This document shows positions 17,767 through 26,438 of a stretch of DNA of 64,000 nucleotides, piece by piece. Source of the stretch: Nitrospira sp. (GTDB taxonomy: Bacteria; Nitrospirota; Nitrospiria; Nitrospirales; Nitrospiraceae); assembly GCA_024331095.1 (NCBI GenBank), contig JANDJE010000002.1, positions 62,001 to 126,000 on the forward strand, given 5' to 3'. The stretch's first letter is position 1; each line of letters begins with the position of its first letter. The notes under the pieces were generated by a model. That model made no database searches. It was not told the DNA's origin and saw only the letters and a list, made by a program, of their open reading frames with translations. Position numbers and translations under genes: made by a program.

Positions 17767-19206
17767 CTAGCCCCCGGCGCTGCCGACCGGCCCGCCTGGC
17801 TCGGTCATGCGCCAGGGATCGAGCAGCTCGGCCAGGCGAGCCTCCGGCAGCACCTGTTGCTCCATGGCTACTTCTCTGACCGTTCGTCCGGACTTGTAGG
17901 CCTCTTTCGCCAACTTGGCCGCCGCTTCGTAGCCGATTTCCGGCGCCAAGGCCGTGCACATGGCCAGACTCTGTTCGATCAAACTTCGGCACCGTTCTTC
18001 ATTCGCCTTAATCCCTTCAACGCACTTCGCGGCAAAATTATTGGAGACGGCGGCCAACAACTCGATCGATTGCAGCAGATTATAGGCCATAACCGGAAGC
18101 ATCACGATCAATTCAAAATTGGCGGCCTGCCCAGCGACCGTAATCGTCACGTCATTGCCGATTACCTGGGCACAGACCATGGTGACGGATTCGGCGATCA
18201 CTGGATTGACCTTCCCCGGCATGATGGAAGAACCGGGCTGAGTTTCAGGCAAAAAGATCTCCCCGATCCCGCAGCGCGGGCCGGACCCCAGCCATCGAAT
18301 ATCATTGGCGATCTTCATGAGACTCACGGCCACCGTCCGCAAGGCCCCGCTAGCCTCGACCAGCGAATCCTGCGCCGACTGTGCTTCAAAATGATTCGCC
18401 GCCTCTCGGAACGCGCAGCCGGTCTCATTTGAAATGATCGCCAACATCTTCGCCGGGAACTCCGGATGGCAGTTGAGCCCCGTGCCGACGGCGGTCCCTC
18501 CGAGAGCAACCTCGGCCAACGCCGCTTGCGCCCGCTTCACCCGTTCGATCCCCAGTTCGATTTGGCGGGCATAGCCGCCGAATTCCTGTCCCAACCGCAC
18601 CGGAGTGGCGTCCTGAAGATGCGTGCGGCCGATCTTGACGATCCCGTCGAACTCCTTGGCCTTGCCATCGAGCGCCTTGTGCAAGCGACTCAAAGCCGGC
18701 AAGAGGTGTCGGTGGATCGTCTCAGACGCGGCAATGTGGATGGCGGTGGGAATCACGTCGTTGCTCGACTGGCCGAGATTTACATGGTCGTTGGGGTGCA
18801 CCAGTTTGCTGCCGCGAGCACCGCCCAACAACTCGGTGGCCCGGTTGGAAATCACTTCGTTTGTGTTCATGTTGGTGGAGGTACCGGAGCCGGTCTGAAA
18901 AATATCCACCGGAAACTCGCCGTCCAGTTTGCCCTCCACCACTTCGCCGGCCGCTTGATAAATGGCGTCCGCGATCGTTTTGTCGAGGAGACCCAGCGAA
19001 TGGTTCACCGTCGCCGCCGCCCGCTTGATCAACCCCATCGCCCGAATCATCGAACGGGGCATTCGCAAAGAGCTGATGGGAAAGTTCTCGATTGCGCGCG
19101 CCGTCTGCACGCCGTAGTAGGCGTCGGCCGGTACGGCCAATTCGCCCATCGTATCCCGCTCGATCCTTACGGCACCCGCTCGCTCGGCAGATCCCCTGTT
19201 CTTCAT
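17767..19206 (-). CDS. fumC: Class II fumarate hydratase
   Basis: FumC hydrates fumarate to malate in the TCA cycle, oxidative or reductive. It is the iron-free, oxygen-stable class. The 479-aa protein contains GSGTSTNMNTNEVI (residues ~106-119), HPNDHVN (B-site loop, ~137-143), and the superfamily signature GSSIMPGKVNP (325-335) with the catalytic serine loop. I chose ATG 19206 because AAGGAG lies 9 nt upstream. An in-frame ATG at 19269 would add 21 residues with no ribosome-binding site. Confidence 0.96.
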   Translation of the reverse strand: MKNRGSAERAGAVRIERDTMGELAVPADAYYGVQTARAIENFPISSLRMPRSMIRAMGLIKRAAATVNHSLGLLDKTIADAIYQAAGEVVEGKLDGEFPVDIFQTGSGTSTNMNTNEVISNRATELLGGARGSKLVHPNDHVNLGQSSNDVIPTAIHIAASETIHRHLLPALSRLHKALDGKAKEFDGIVKIGRTHLQDATPVRLGQEFGGYARQIELGIERVKRAQAALAEVALGGTAVGTGLNCHPEFPAKMLAIISNETGCAFREAANHFEAQSAQDSLVEASGALRTVAVSLMKIANDIRWLGSGPRCGIGEIFLPETQPGSSIMPGKVNPVIAESVTMVCAQVIGNDVTITVAGQAANFELIVMLPVMAYNLLQSIELLAAVSNNFAAKCVEGIKANEERCRSLIEQSLAMCTALAPEIGYEAAAKLAKEAYKSGRTVREVAMEQQVLPEARLAELLDPWRMTEPGGPVGSAGG

Positions 19207-19327
19207 GCTTGACGCTCCTTTATCACAAATCTTTATCTCAATGTTCTTGCCCGCTGCGGGCGCCATCATAAACTTGGACTTCGCCCGCGCACAAGAGCGA
19301 AGCCCTGCACGATCAGCGGATGCCGAG

Positions 19328-20521
19328 CTAAAAGACCTGCGCGATGAAGCACTTGAGATACCGTGTCTCCGGCATGCTCGCGAGGACCGGATGATCAGCC
19401 CCCTGCCCGCGGCTCTCGAGAAGTCGTATCTGCCGTCCGACGTCTCTTGCCGCCGATCGAACCGCCCCCCAGAGCGCTTCCTCCGAGATCGGTTGCGAAC
19501 AGGAGCTGGTGATCAAGAATCCCTCCGGCTTGAGCAGCTTGATTCCCAAGAGATTGACGTCTTTGTATCCGGCCAGCGCGCGGGGAACCGCTTCTTTGCT
19601 CCGAGCGAAGGCCGGAGGATCGAGCATCACCAGATTATAACGACGGTCAGCCTTGACGAGGTTGCGCATTTCCTCGAAGGCGTCTACCTTTCGATAGAGG
19701 CATCGTGATTCCATCTGATTCATGACCGCGTGCCGGCGTGCCGAGGCCAATGCCTCCTCGCCGACGTCGAGCCCTTCCACCGAGCGCGCTCCGGCCAACG
19801 CCGCATGGATGCCGAACGCGCCGGTATGGCAAAACACGTCCAAAACCTCTCCGCCCTCGGCCAGCTTCGCCGCCGCCAGCCGATTCTCGCGCTGATCGCA
19901 AAACCACCCGGTCTTCTGCCCCCGTTCGATATCGACGAGAAATCGCGCCAGCCCTTCTTTGATTTCGATTTCCGTCGGCCCTCCGCCGCGGAGAAACTTC
20001 CGTTCAAGAGGCAACCCCTCCAACCTCCGACTTTTCGCATCGTTCCTGAGATAGACGGCCGACACGCCCGTCTCCTGCATCAGGATGTCCGCCAGCAGGT
20101 CTTTGCGACGGTCCATGCCATACGACAACGTTTGCATCACCAGAACGTGATCGTAGCGATCCACGATCAAACCCGGCAATCGATCCCCCTCCCCGTAAAT
20201 CAGCCGATAGGCGTTCGTTCCGTCGATGACCCGTTGCCGCAGACGAATCGCCTGGGCGATCCTGTTTCTCCAGAAAGCTTCGTCGACGAGTTCCTCTTCG
20301 AACGTCACAAGACGGACCACGATCTTCGAGGCGGGATTGAAAAAGCCGATTCCGTGTCGACGACCGTCCGGCCGGAGTACTTCGACCAGATCGCCGGGCG
20401 CCGCTTGTCCCTTGACATCACCGACATGGCCCGCATAGACCCAGAGATGGCCGGGCTCGTGTCTAGTCCATTGCCGATTGAGCGTCATCCGAGCCGTCAC
20501 CGTGTCGGAACCGATGGCCAT
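19328..20521 (-). CDS. rlmI: Class I SAM-dependent RNA methyltransferase, RlmI family
   Basis: The 397-aa protein has an N-terminal PUA-like RNA-binding domain (GHLWVYAGHVG, residues ~24-34) and a central EEHEE-like linker with RLPGLIVDRY. The C-terminal Rossmann methyltransferase has SAM motif VLDVFCHTGAFGIHA and catalytic-loop motif LDPPAFARS. RlmI methylates a 23S rRNA cytosine at C5; exact target identity is inferred from the family. The gene is divergent from the decarboxylase gene. Confidence 0.88.
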   Translation of the reverse strand: MAIGSDTVTARMTLNRQWTRHEPGHLWVYAGHVGDVKGQAAPGDLVEVLRPDGRRHGIGFFNPASKIVVRLVTFEEELVDEAFWRNRIAQAIRLRQRVIDGTNAYRLIYGEGDRLPGLIVDRYDHVLVMQTLSYGMDRRKDLLADILMQETGVSAVYLRNDAKSRRLEGLPLERKFLRGGGPTEIEIKEGLARFLVDIERGQKTGWFCDQRENRLAAAKLAEGGEVLDVFCHTGAFGIHAALAGARSVEGLDVGEEALASARRHAVMNQMESRCLYRKVDAFEEMRNLVKADRRYNLVMLDPPAFARSKEAVPRALAGYKDVNLLGIKLLKPEGFLITSSCSQPISEEALWGAVRSAARDVGRQIRLLESRGQGADHPVLASMPETRYLKCFIAQVF

Positions 20522-20602
20522 GGGTCACTTATCCTTGTCCGGGCGAAAAAGATCAAGAGGCGTTGCGGTTTCATAAAATGCGAGCATGGATATAGGCATG
20601 GC

Positions 20603-20631
20603 TTGACGGACAACCGAGGGTATGGTTTTCT
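20603..20631 (+). promoter_or_regulatory. Candidate promoter for the decarboxylase gene
   Basis: TTGACG (20603-20608) and a 17-bp spacer lead to TTTTCT (20626-20631), preceded by TGG, an extended -10 form. The -35 is good and the -10 is weak. It would place the transcription start about 25 nt before the ATG at 20663. Confidence 0.35.
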
Positions 20632-20662
20632 GAGACCGAGCGGAGAACAAGGAGTACACCGG

Positions 20663-22318
20663 ATGAACGACAAGGCGACGATCGGTTCCGCGGTATTGGA
20701 TCGGCTGCATCGGCTCGGCGTCCGCCATATTTTCGGCATCCCCGGGGACTACGTCCTCTCGCTGTTTCAGCTCATCGAAGCGTCCCCCATCAAACACATC
20801 GCCACAACCCGAGAGGACTGCGCCGGTTTTGCGGCCGACGCCTACGCCCGCATCAACGGCATCGGCGCCGTCTGCGTCACTTATTGCGTCGGCGGACTCA
20901 ACACCGTCAACGCCATCGCCTGCGCCTATGCCGAACGGTCGCCGGTCGTGTTGTTAACCGGCTCGCCGGGGCTTTCGGAGCGGACGCGCACTCCCTATCT
21001 TCATCATATGGTCCGTGATTTTTCCACTCAGCGCGAAGTGTTCGAACGGATGACGGTGGCCGCCGTGACGCTCGATGATCCGCTCACCGCGGAACGGGAG
21101 ATGGACCGAGCCTTCGCCGCGCTCCTCCGCTATCGCCGCCCCATCTACCTGGAGATTCCCCGCGACATGGTCCACACCCCCCTGCCCGATACGACGAAAC
21201 CGATCTGTATCGAGGATGAGCCCAGCGATCCGGCCGCTTTGGAAGAAGCCGTCGCGGAAGTGCGGTCCATGTTGGCCCTGGCCAAGAAACCGGCCATGTT
21301 GGTGGGGGCGGAGGTCGGCCGATTCGGCTTGCAAGACGATCTTGCCAAGCTGGTCGAGCGGATGAACGTTCCGATCGCGTCGACCCTCTTGGGGAAATCC
21401 ATCATTCGGGAAGACCATCCCCTCTACGTCGGCGTCTATGGAGGGCTCATCGGACGGGAGGAAGTCCAGCAATTTATCAACGAGTCCGACTGCCTTCTGA
21501 TTCTCGGTTCGATTCTTTCCGACGTCGAAGACCTCGACGCACGCTCGCCGTTGCTTTCGGAAGGGCGGACCATCCACGCCACGGCCGACCGGGTCGCCAT
21601 CAAACATCACCGGTTCGACTCCATCAAGTTCCAGGATTTCGTGCGAGCCCTTGTGCAGACTCCTCTTCCGGTCTTCCCCCTTCGGAAACCGCCGTCCCAC
21701 GTCATCACCCCGCAGCCTCCCCCCTCTCCCGATTCGCCGATCACCTTGGACGGTCTGTTTCGACACCTCGATAGCGTCTTGACGGACAAGATCGTCGTCA
21801 TCGCCGACGTGGGAGAATCGCTCTTCGCCGCGGCGGACCTGCACGTGCGTCATCGTTTCGAGTTTCTCTCTCCCGCCTATTACACCTCGATGGGATTCGC
21901 CGTGCCGGCGGCTCTCGGCGCCTCGTTCGCCGATCCGGGGCTCCGTCCCCTTGTGCTGGTGGGAGACGGGGCGTTCCAAATGACGGGAACGGAGCTGGCC
22001 AGTTGCGTCCGATACGGGCTGGCCCCCATCGTCGTCGTCCTGAACAACCGCGGCTATTCGACGGAGCGGGAAATTCTGGAAGGGCCGTTCAACGACCTGC
22101 ATGAATGGCGCTACGACAAGATATTCGAACTGGTGGGGGGCGGCGTGGGATCCCGCGTCGAGACACAACGAGAGTTCGAAGAACGTCTGGCCTCGGCCTT
22201 TGCCGACCGGAGCCGCCCGCACCTGCTGAACGTGCTGCTCAGCCCGGATGACCGCTCACCCGGCATGGTGCGGCTCGCCCGCCGTCTCGGCAAAAAACTT
22301 TCGACGGACAAACCCTGA
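20663..22318 (+). CDS. Thiamine-pyrophosphate 2-oxoacid decarboxylase (pyruvate/indolepyruvate decarboxylase type)
   Basis: The 551-aa protein has three TPP-enzyme domains. The N-terminal domain contains TREDCAGFAADAYAR with the cofactor-activating Glu, and a LHHMVRD double histidine typical of decarboxylases such as pyruvate decarboxylase. The C-terminal domain has GDGAFQMTGTELAS...VVVLNN, the TPP/Mg motif. It should convert a 2-oxoacid to an aldehyde and CO2; the substrate (pyruvate, indolepyruvate or phenylpyruvate) cannot be told. ATG 20663 was chosen because AAGGAG lies 8 nt upstream. The frame stays open 933 bp further upstream, but only antisense to rlmI. Confidence 0.87.
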   Translation: MNDKATIGSAVLDRLHRLGVRHIFGIPGDYVLSLFQLIEASPIKHIATTREDCAGFAADAYARINGIGAVCVTYCVGGLNTVNAIACAYAERSPVVLLTGSPGLSERTRTPYLHHMVRDFSTQREVFERMTVAAVTLDDPLTAEREMDRAFAALLRYRRPIYLEIPRDMVHTPLPDTTKPICIEDEPSDPAALEEAVAEVRSMLALAKKPAMLVGAEVGRFGLQDDLAKLVERMNVPIASTLLGKSIIREDHPLYVGVYGGLIGREEVQQFINESDCLLILGSILSDVEDLDARSPLLSEGRTIHATADRVAIKHHRFDSIKFQDFVRALVQTPLPVFPLRKPPSHVITPQPPPSPDSPITLDGLFRHLDSVLTDKIVVIADVGESLFAAADLHVRHRFEFLSPAYYTSMGFAVPAALGASFADPGLRPLVLVGDGAFQMTGTELASCVRYGLAPIVVVLNNRGYSTEREILEGPFNDLHEWRYDKIFELVGGGVGSRVETQREFEERLASAFADRSRPHLLNVLLSPDDRSPGMVRLARRLGKKLSTDKP

Positions 22319-22344
22319 CCGCCATGATTCTCGGACGGCCGCCG

Positions 22345-22788
22345 TCAATCCTCTTCCGGATTAATGATATGCAACCCCGCCGTCTTTGAGGCGACCAGCA
22401 ACTGGGCATCGGCGCTCACCACGGTCAATCGGAGCGGCTTCAGTTCCAACGCCAGCGCCAGGTGCATCACCTGCGGCGAGCGCAAAAACGGATACTCCAA
22501 AGCCAACTCCTTGGTCGAGAGATACGTCGTGACGGTCGGGACGATGAAGTGAAACAACCCCTGTTTCGACTCGATCTCAAACTTGTAGAGCACCGAGTAG
22601 CAGTCGTCCCTGGTGATTTTTCCTTCCTGAGCGCGCGTGGTCATGGCGGTATAGAAATCCGTCACGGACCAAGGCGGAAGAACGGCCACTTTTCCCCGCT
22701 TGACCAGCAGTTTATTGACGATCCTGGTCCCCCGTTCCATGCTGTATCGTTTCACAAGCGCTGTCGAGTCGAAGTAATAGTACGGCAT
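22345..22788 (-). CDS. PIN-domain protein, VapC-like toxin
   Basis: The 147-aa protein begins MPYYYFDSTALVKRY, with Asp7 as the first metal ligand of a PIN-domain ribonuclease. Asp44 stands where a Glu is usual, and Asp127 lies in VSADAQLL, matching the TxD motif. The third acidic position, normally in R..DAxHLA, reads RSPQVMHLALAL, so that residue is absent. VapC toxins cleave tRNA or rRNA. Whether this one is active is open. An antitoxin-like gene ends 4 bp upstream, and the ATG follows GGAGG inside that gene's end. Confidence 0.78.
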   Translation of the reverse strand: MPYYYFDSTALVKRYSMERGTRIVNKLLVKRGKVAVLPPWSVTDFYTAMTTRAQEGKITRDDCYSVLYKFEIESKQGLFHFIVPTVTTYLSTKELALEYPFLRSPQVMHLALALELKPLRLTVVSADAQLLVASKTAGLHIINPEED

Positions 22789-22792
22789 CCGT

Positions 22793-23065
22793 TTACATCC
22801 TCCCCTTCAGAATGATTTCCGCCAACGGCCCCGGCAGTTTGGAGAGACGATCTTGCAACTCGTCCAGCGGCAACTCTTCGTATCCCTCCTTCCGCAAGGT
22901 CACGGCAAGATTGCCTTGATTGAACGACTCGGTGTCTTTTTTCAACCGCTCGTTCAACCGTTGTTTGGCCAAACGACTTGAAATTTTCGGGCCCGTTTTG
23001 GTCAACCCTCTGCCCCGACTCCGCGGAGCCTTGCTTATTACCGGCGTTTTTCCGATCGTGCTCAC
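22793..23065 (-). CDS. Small basic protein, putative antitoxin partner of the PIN protein
   Basis: The 90-aa protein has a basic, probably disordered N-terminus (SKAPRSRGRGLTKTGPKISS) and an amphipathic C-terminal half. I do not recognise its family. Its position directly upstream of a PIN gene, with a 4-bp gap, is the usual antitoxin-toxin order. The longest frame begins ATGATG at 23086, but the Shine-Dalgarno AGGAGGTG (about 23073-23080) lies inside that extension. The GTG at 23065, 7 nt after it, is therefore the likely start. Confidence 0.65.
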   Translation of the reverse strand: MSTIGKTPVISKAPRSRGRGLTKTGPKISSRLAKQRLNERLKKDTESFNQGNLAVTLRKEGYEELPLDELQDRLSKLPGPLAEIILKGRM

Positions 23066-23090
23066 CGTGTCACACCTCCTCATCATGATC

Positions 23091-23112
23091 GATGAATCGT
23101 TGATGAATCGTT
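23091..23112. repeat. Tandem 11-bp direct repeat upstream of the antitoxin-like gene
   Basis: GATGAATCGTT occurs twice without a gap (23091-23101 and 23102-23112), between the stop of the LPP20 gene and the start of the antitoxin-like gene. Tandem repeats at this place are commonly operators bound by antitoxins, but they could also be a chance duplication. Confidence 0.6.
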
Positions 23113-24262
23113 ACAGTTTCATCTCGTCTGACCGCTCATCTCTCGGGCAACCGGCCGACCTTTTCTCCGCCGTCGGCAATTCGGCTTCCCCGAAAATATG
23201 CGCCGCAATCAGGACCGCCACTTCCGACGACAGGCGTTGCTGCATGTCCCGCAAAGCCCTGGTCGTCGCCTCCCGCTCCGTGAGATGTCCTTCTTTTCCG
23301 CCTCGTGAAACAACGCCCAGAACACGGCCGCTTCCTGCGTCCGTCACCTCGACATCGCCGCACCAGCGAACATACTTGAAATAGGGGTCATGGACCTCAA
23401 CGGGCAAGAGTCGGGTGACGCCTTGCACCGTCAACGCCGCGTCCATACCTTCACCGCTCTCCGCCGTCACGGCGATCCCCTCGCGGATCAATCCTTCCAT
23501 CAAGGCTTGTTGAGCGACTTCGGCATGGTCGCCGACGACGCGCACCGCCACCACCAGGTCGGTGGAAAGAAATCGCGCCAGCTCCTTGGATATGTCGTGC
23601 ATGTCGTACGGAGGGGCCTCCCCTCGCCCGCTCGGACGAACGACGCGCAGGTCGGCATTATACACCTCCCGTAACATCAAATTGCCGACGGCCTTCCGCA
23701 AGTTGCGAACCGTGATCAACTTGTCCGACGCACGCCGCGATTCCACGACGTCCGACTCAATCGCCCTGTCCAGCGCCGACAACCGATCCAACAAGGAAGC
23801 CTCCGCTTGAGCGCGGTTCAGCACGGCCAACGCATAGTACAATCCCTTGGTCCTATCGTGCCAGGTTTCCAGCACCCTGACGTTCTCCAGCACTTTGTCG
23901 GTCGAGACTTTCGTGACGGTCTCCAGCGTCAACCTCCGCTCCACGTTCGTCGCCCCCCGCCGTTCGATCACAAAATAGGACTCCCAATCTTTCGCACGGG
24001 CGTCTACCTCCGCCTTGAAAATCCGAGCCACGGCCGCGTACGCCTGATCGGCCGCGCCTTGCCGATTGTCGGCCTGCCCCATACCGGTCAGATACTCGGC
24101 CGGAGGATATTTTCGATTGACGTCGTCGATCCAGGCTGGCTCGACCTGTCCACCGATCCATGCGCAACCGAGCCAGAACGGCCCGATCAGCCCGACGCAA
24201 CTTACCGTGAAAACAGAACGCAGAGCGCATCGACACAGCCTGATTCGGCAGGCGAGCATCAT
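23111..24262 (-). CDS. LPP20-family lipoprotein, long form
   Basis: The 383-aa protein has an N-terminal hydrophobic leader with lipobox FWLGC. An LPP20-like domain follows: PAWIDDVNRKYPPAEYLTGMGQA, then helices with regular Ala. The C-terminal half has alternating strands that I do not recognise. It is predicted to sit in the outer membrane facing the periplasm. It is the last gene of a four-lipoprotein operon. Its ATG overlaps the stop of the COG3014-type gene (ATGA, 24259-24262). The function of LPP20 proteins is poorly known; some assist flagella or the envelope. Confidence 0.82.
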   Translation of the reverse strand: MMLACRIRLCRCALRSVFTVSCVGLIGPFWLGCAWIGGQVEPAWIDDVNRKYPPAEYLTGMGQADNRQGAADQAYAAVARIFKAEVDARAKDWESYFVIERRGATNVERRLTLETVTKVSTDKVLENVRVLETWHDRTKGLYYALAVLNRAQAEASLLDRLSALDRAIESDVVESRRASDKLITVRNLRKAVGNLMLREVYNADLRVVRPSGRGEAPPYDMHDISKELARFLSTDLVVAVRVVGDHAEVAQQALMEGLIREGIAVTAESGEGMDAALTVQGVTRLLPVEVHDPYFKYVRWCGDVEVTDAGSGRVLGVVSRGGKEGHLTEREATTRALRDMQQRLSSEVAVLIAAHIFGEAELPTAEKRSAGCPRDERSDEMKL

Positions 24263-25764
24263 TGCACCACGCGCCGAAAGAGAAATATCGTTTGACCCGG
24301 GGAAAGATTAAGAGACGGCTCCTTTGCCTCGGACGCCCAGACAGCCACGCCCCCGCCCGAAGGATGAACGGTTGCCCGATACCGACCCGAAGGCACCCAC
24401 ACCCGCGCCACGTGGATTTCATCCGGCAGGGTCCGCCAACTCCGTTTATCGGCTTCTTCCGAAGCCACGGCCAGCCCTTTGGCCAACAGGCTCACCAACA
24501 ACCCCACCCACGGCGCGGCATCCCTCCCCACGGCCTGTTGAGACCCGATGACCGCCCCTTCCGCCATAGAAAATTTCGTGGCGGCCCGGGCCACGGCCTT
24601 CACGGTCATGGCGGGCAGCCGCTCCGTGAGAGTTTTCTCCGCCAACGCCGTCAGATCCTGGACTCGTTCCGACCGGGTGGCGTAGGAGGCGCCTTGCTCG
24701 TCGGTCAACGTCATGGTCTCGACAGGAATTTTCGTCTTTTGGTGAATCAAGCGGGGAAGCGCGACTCTCACCACCCGCCCGCTGAGTCCGTAGAGAACGC
24801 TGTCCATCACCCGATCCCGGCTTCCGAACGAAGGGGAAAATCCGCGATTCAACAACACCAACTGCAAGGCGTCCAGACTGATCGGGAGATCAAGATACAG
24901 ATCCTCTTTTCGAGGGGCGCGCCCATTATAGCTGATCATGACGACTTGGGCGAGCCGTTGACGGGCCGACGCGGACAACCATTCGACGTCGGGATATGTG
25001 CTCCGATACCGATCCACCTCGTCCGCAAGTCCGAGGGCTTCGGCGGACGACAACAAATCGGCGCGCAACGACGGAGGACAGGCCACCTGGGACCAGCCGC
25101 GCATCGCCTCATAGGCCTCGCAGGCGTTGCGATAGGCAATGAACGCGTTGTTCAGATCTCCCGCCGCTTCGTACAACATGCCGCTCAGGTAGCGGGCGAA
25201 GCCGTCGTTTCCATAGCCGTTCTTTCCCTTGCCCTTGAGCCTATCGCTCAGCACGTTGAGACGATGATCGATGCGCCTGGCCTCCACCAACGCTCCCGCG
25301 ATGTCGTTCTGCGCCGCATAATTGAGGGCCTTCACCACGTTGACCATGACGTGCTCATAGGGATCCCCCTCGTACGGCAGGGCATTGTCGTTCGTCAGAA
25401 ACGCCAGCGTTTCGGATCGAATAGTCCTGGTATAGAGCCGTTCCACGATCTCTTCGGCCTGCTCAAGCGCTTCATTGCTTTGCGCGTAGTCTCCCGCCAA
25501 ATGCAGAGCCATTCCCCGATCCATCAAGTACAACAGACGGCTCTTCGATCCGTACTCCGATTCAGCCCGTTCGACGATTGAAGCGGCCTGGACGGGGTCG
25601 CCCGCGAGCAGACTTTGTTCGATGAGGGCATAGCGGTTGGTAGATGCACAGCCGGTGAGAAGACCTATGACGGCTATGACAAGGAAGAGGGAACCGTTTG
25701 CGATGAGACCGCTTGATCGCCGCGTGGAACTACGGCGGCTGAAGCGCAGGAGGAGGGATTTCAA
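24259..25764 (-). CDS. COG3014-type lipoprotein with TPR-like N-terminal half
   Basis: The 501-aa protein has a leader ending in lipobox LLTGC. Helical repeats follow (LLAGDPVQAASIVERAE, LAGDYAQSNEALEQAEEI) with the conserved block YEGDPYEHVMVNVVKALNYA. The C-terminal region is rich in strands (VARVWVPSGRYRATV). This architecture matches the uncharacterised COG3014 lipoproteins that accompany LpoB-like genes. The start is TTG 25764, 12 bp after the lpoB stop, with only a weak ribosome-binding site, so coupling is likely. The last bases overlap the next gene. Confidence 0.82.
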   Translation of the reverse strand: MKSLLLRFSRRSSTRRSSGLIANGSLFLVIAVIGLLTGCASTNRYALIEQSLLAGDPVQAASIVERAESEYGSKSRLLYLMDRGMALHLAGDYAQSNEALEQAEEIVERLYTRTIRSETLAFLTNDNALPYEGDPYEHVMVNVVKALNYAAQNDIAGALVEARRIDHRLNVLSDRLKGKGKNGYGNDGFARYLSGMLYEAAGDLNNAFIAYRNACEAYEAMRGWSQVACPPSLRADLLSSAEALGLADEVDRYRSTYPDVEWLSASARQRLAQVVMISYNGRAPRKEDLYLDLPISLDALQLVLLNRGFSPSFGSRDRVMDSVLYGLSGRVVRVALPRLIHQKTKIPVETMTLTDEQGASYATRSERVQDLTALAEKTLTERLPAMTVKAVARAATKFSMAEGAVIGSQQAVGRDAAPWVGLLVSLLAKGLAVASEEADKRSWRTLPDEIHVARVWVPSGRYRATVHPSGGGVAVWASEAKEPSLNLSPGQTIFLFRRVVQ

Positions 25765-25776
25765 CTCTCGGACCTG

Positions 25777-26388
25777 TTAAAACACCGTCCGTTTCCTTTC
25801 GACCACTTTCTTGATCTTCTTCTGCCCGTACCAGACCTTCGCGTTGCTTTCCAAATCGATCATCTGAAGGTCCACCTGATAGAACACCGCCTTGGTGCCG
25901 TCGGCCTCGTCCACAATCGTGGCGATGGTTCCCTTCAACATGAAGTCGGCTCCGCTCTCTTTCCCCGGAGCTTTTTGGGTGTCTTCGCGGGCATAGACCG
26001 CCTGTTCTTTCCGCTCGGCCCGGACTTCCTCCCGTTCTTGCTTGCCCGCTACGAACGTGACTTTTTGAGAGTTGGTGAGCTCCCGCTCCAGATCCGTGAT
26101 GAAGGTCTTGACGTTGATGTGCTCATGACTGCTGTTGACCACCGTGCCGACCACCACGACCGGCTGACGCTGTTTCGCCTTCGAGAAGTTCCCGAGCCAG
26201 GGGTATTCCAAGGCCTCCTTCACCATCGCTTCGGCCACCATCCGCGAATCCGTGTCGTTCCAGCGGCCGCTGAGATCGGTCACGACGCCGGCGTCCACGC
26301 GCGTCACTTTGACCTCGTGCCCGCAGCCTCCCACCGCAAGAAGCGCGCACGCGAACAACGGAATGGGACGGAACGCCGTTCGGATCAC
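25777..26388 (-). CDS. lpoB: LpoB-like lipoprotein, penicillin-binding-protein activator family
   Basis: In enterobacteria LpoB spans the periplasm from the outer membrane and activates the peptidoglycan synthase PBP1b. This 203-aa protein has lipobox VGGC and the family block LSGRWNDTDSRMVAEAMVKE. The conserved VVVGTVVNSSHEHINVKTFITDLERELTNS segment follows, and the C-terminus ends in VDLQMIDLESNAKVWYGQKKIKK. GTG 26388 was chosen because AAAGGAG lies 8 nt before it. The longer frame from ATG 26409 contains this ribosome-binding site. A role in activating a PBP is inferred from family; no PBP is nearby. Confidence 0.83.
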   Translation of the reverse strand: MIRTAFRPIPLFACALLAVGGCGHEVKVTRVDAGVVTDLSGRWNDTDSRMVAEAMVKEALEYPWLGNFSKAKQRQPVVVVGTVVNSSHEHINVKTFITDLERELTNSQKVTFVAGKQEREEVRAERKEQAVYAREDTQKAPGKESGADFMLKGTIATIVDEADGTKAVFYQVDLQMIDLESNAKVWYGQKKIKKVVERKRTVF

Positions 26389-26438
26389 GCCATTGACTCC
26401 TTTAACCATCGCGTCTTACAAAAGCCGTGGAGTGGACC

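Noticed and set aside
19730-20662. 311-codon N-terminal extension of the 2-oxoacid decarboxylase frame.
   Set aside because: It is antisense to rlmI. The family start and an AAGGAG ribosome-binding site both sit at 20663.
20954-22222. Large minus-strand open frames opposite genes (also 24262-25581, 29320-30336, 35304-36821, 54253-55734 on their respective strands).
   Set aside because: They are shadows in GC-rich coding DNA, with no domain signatures and strongly biased composition.
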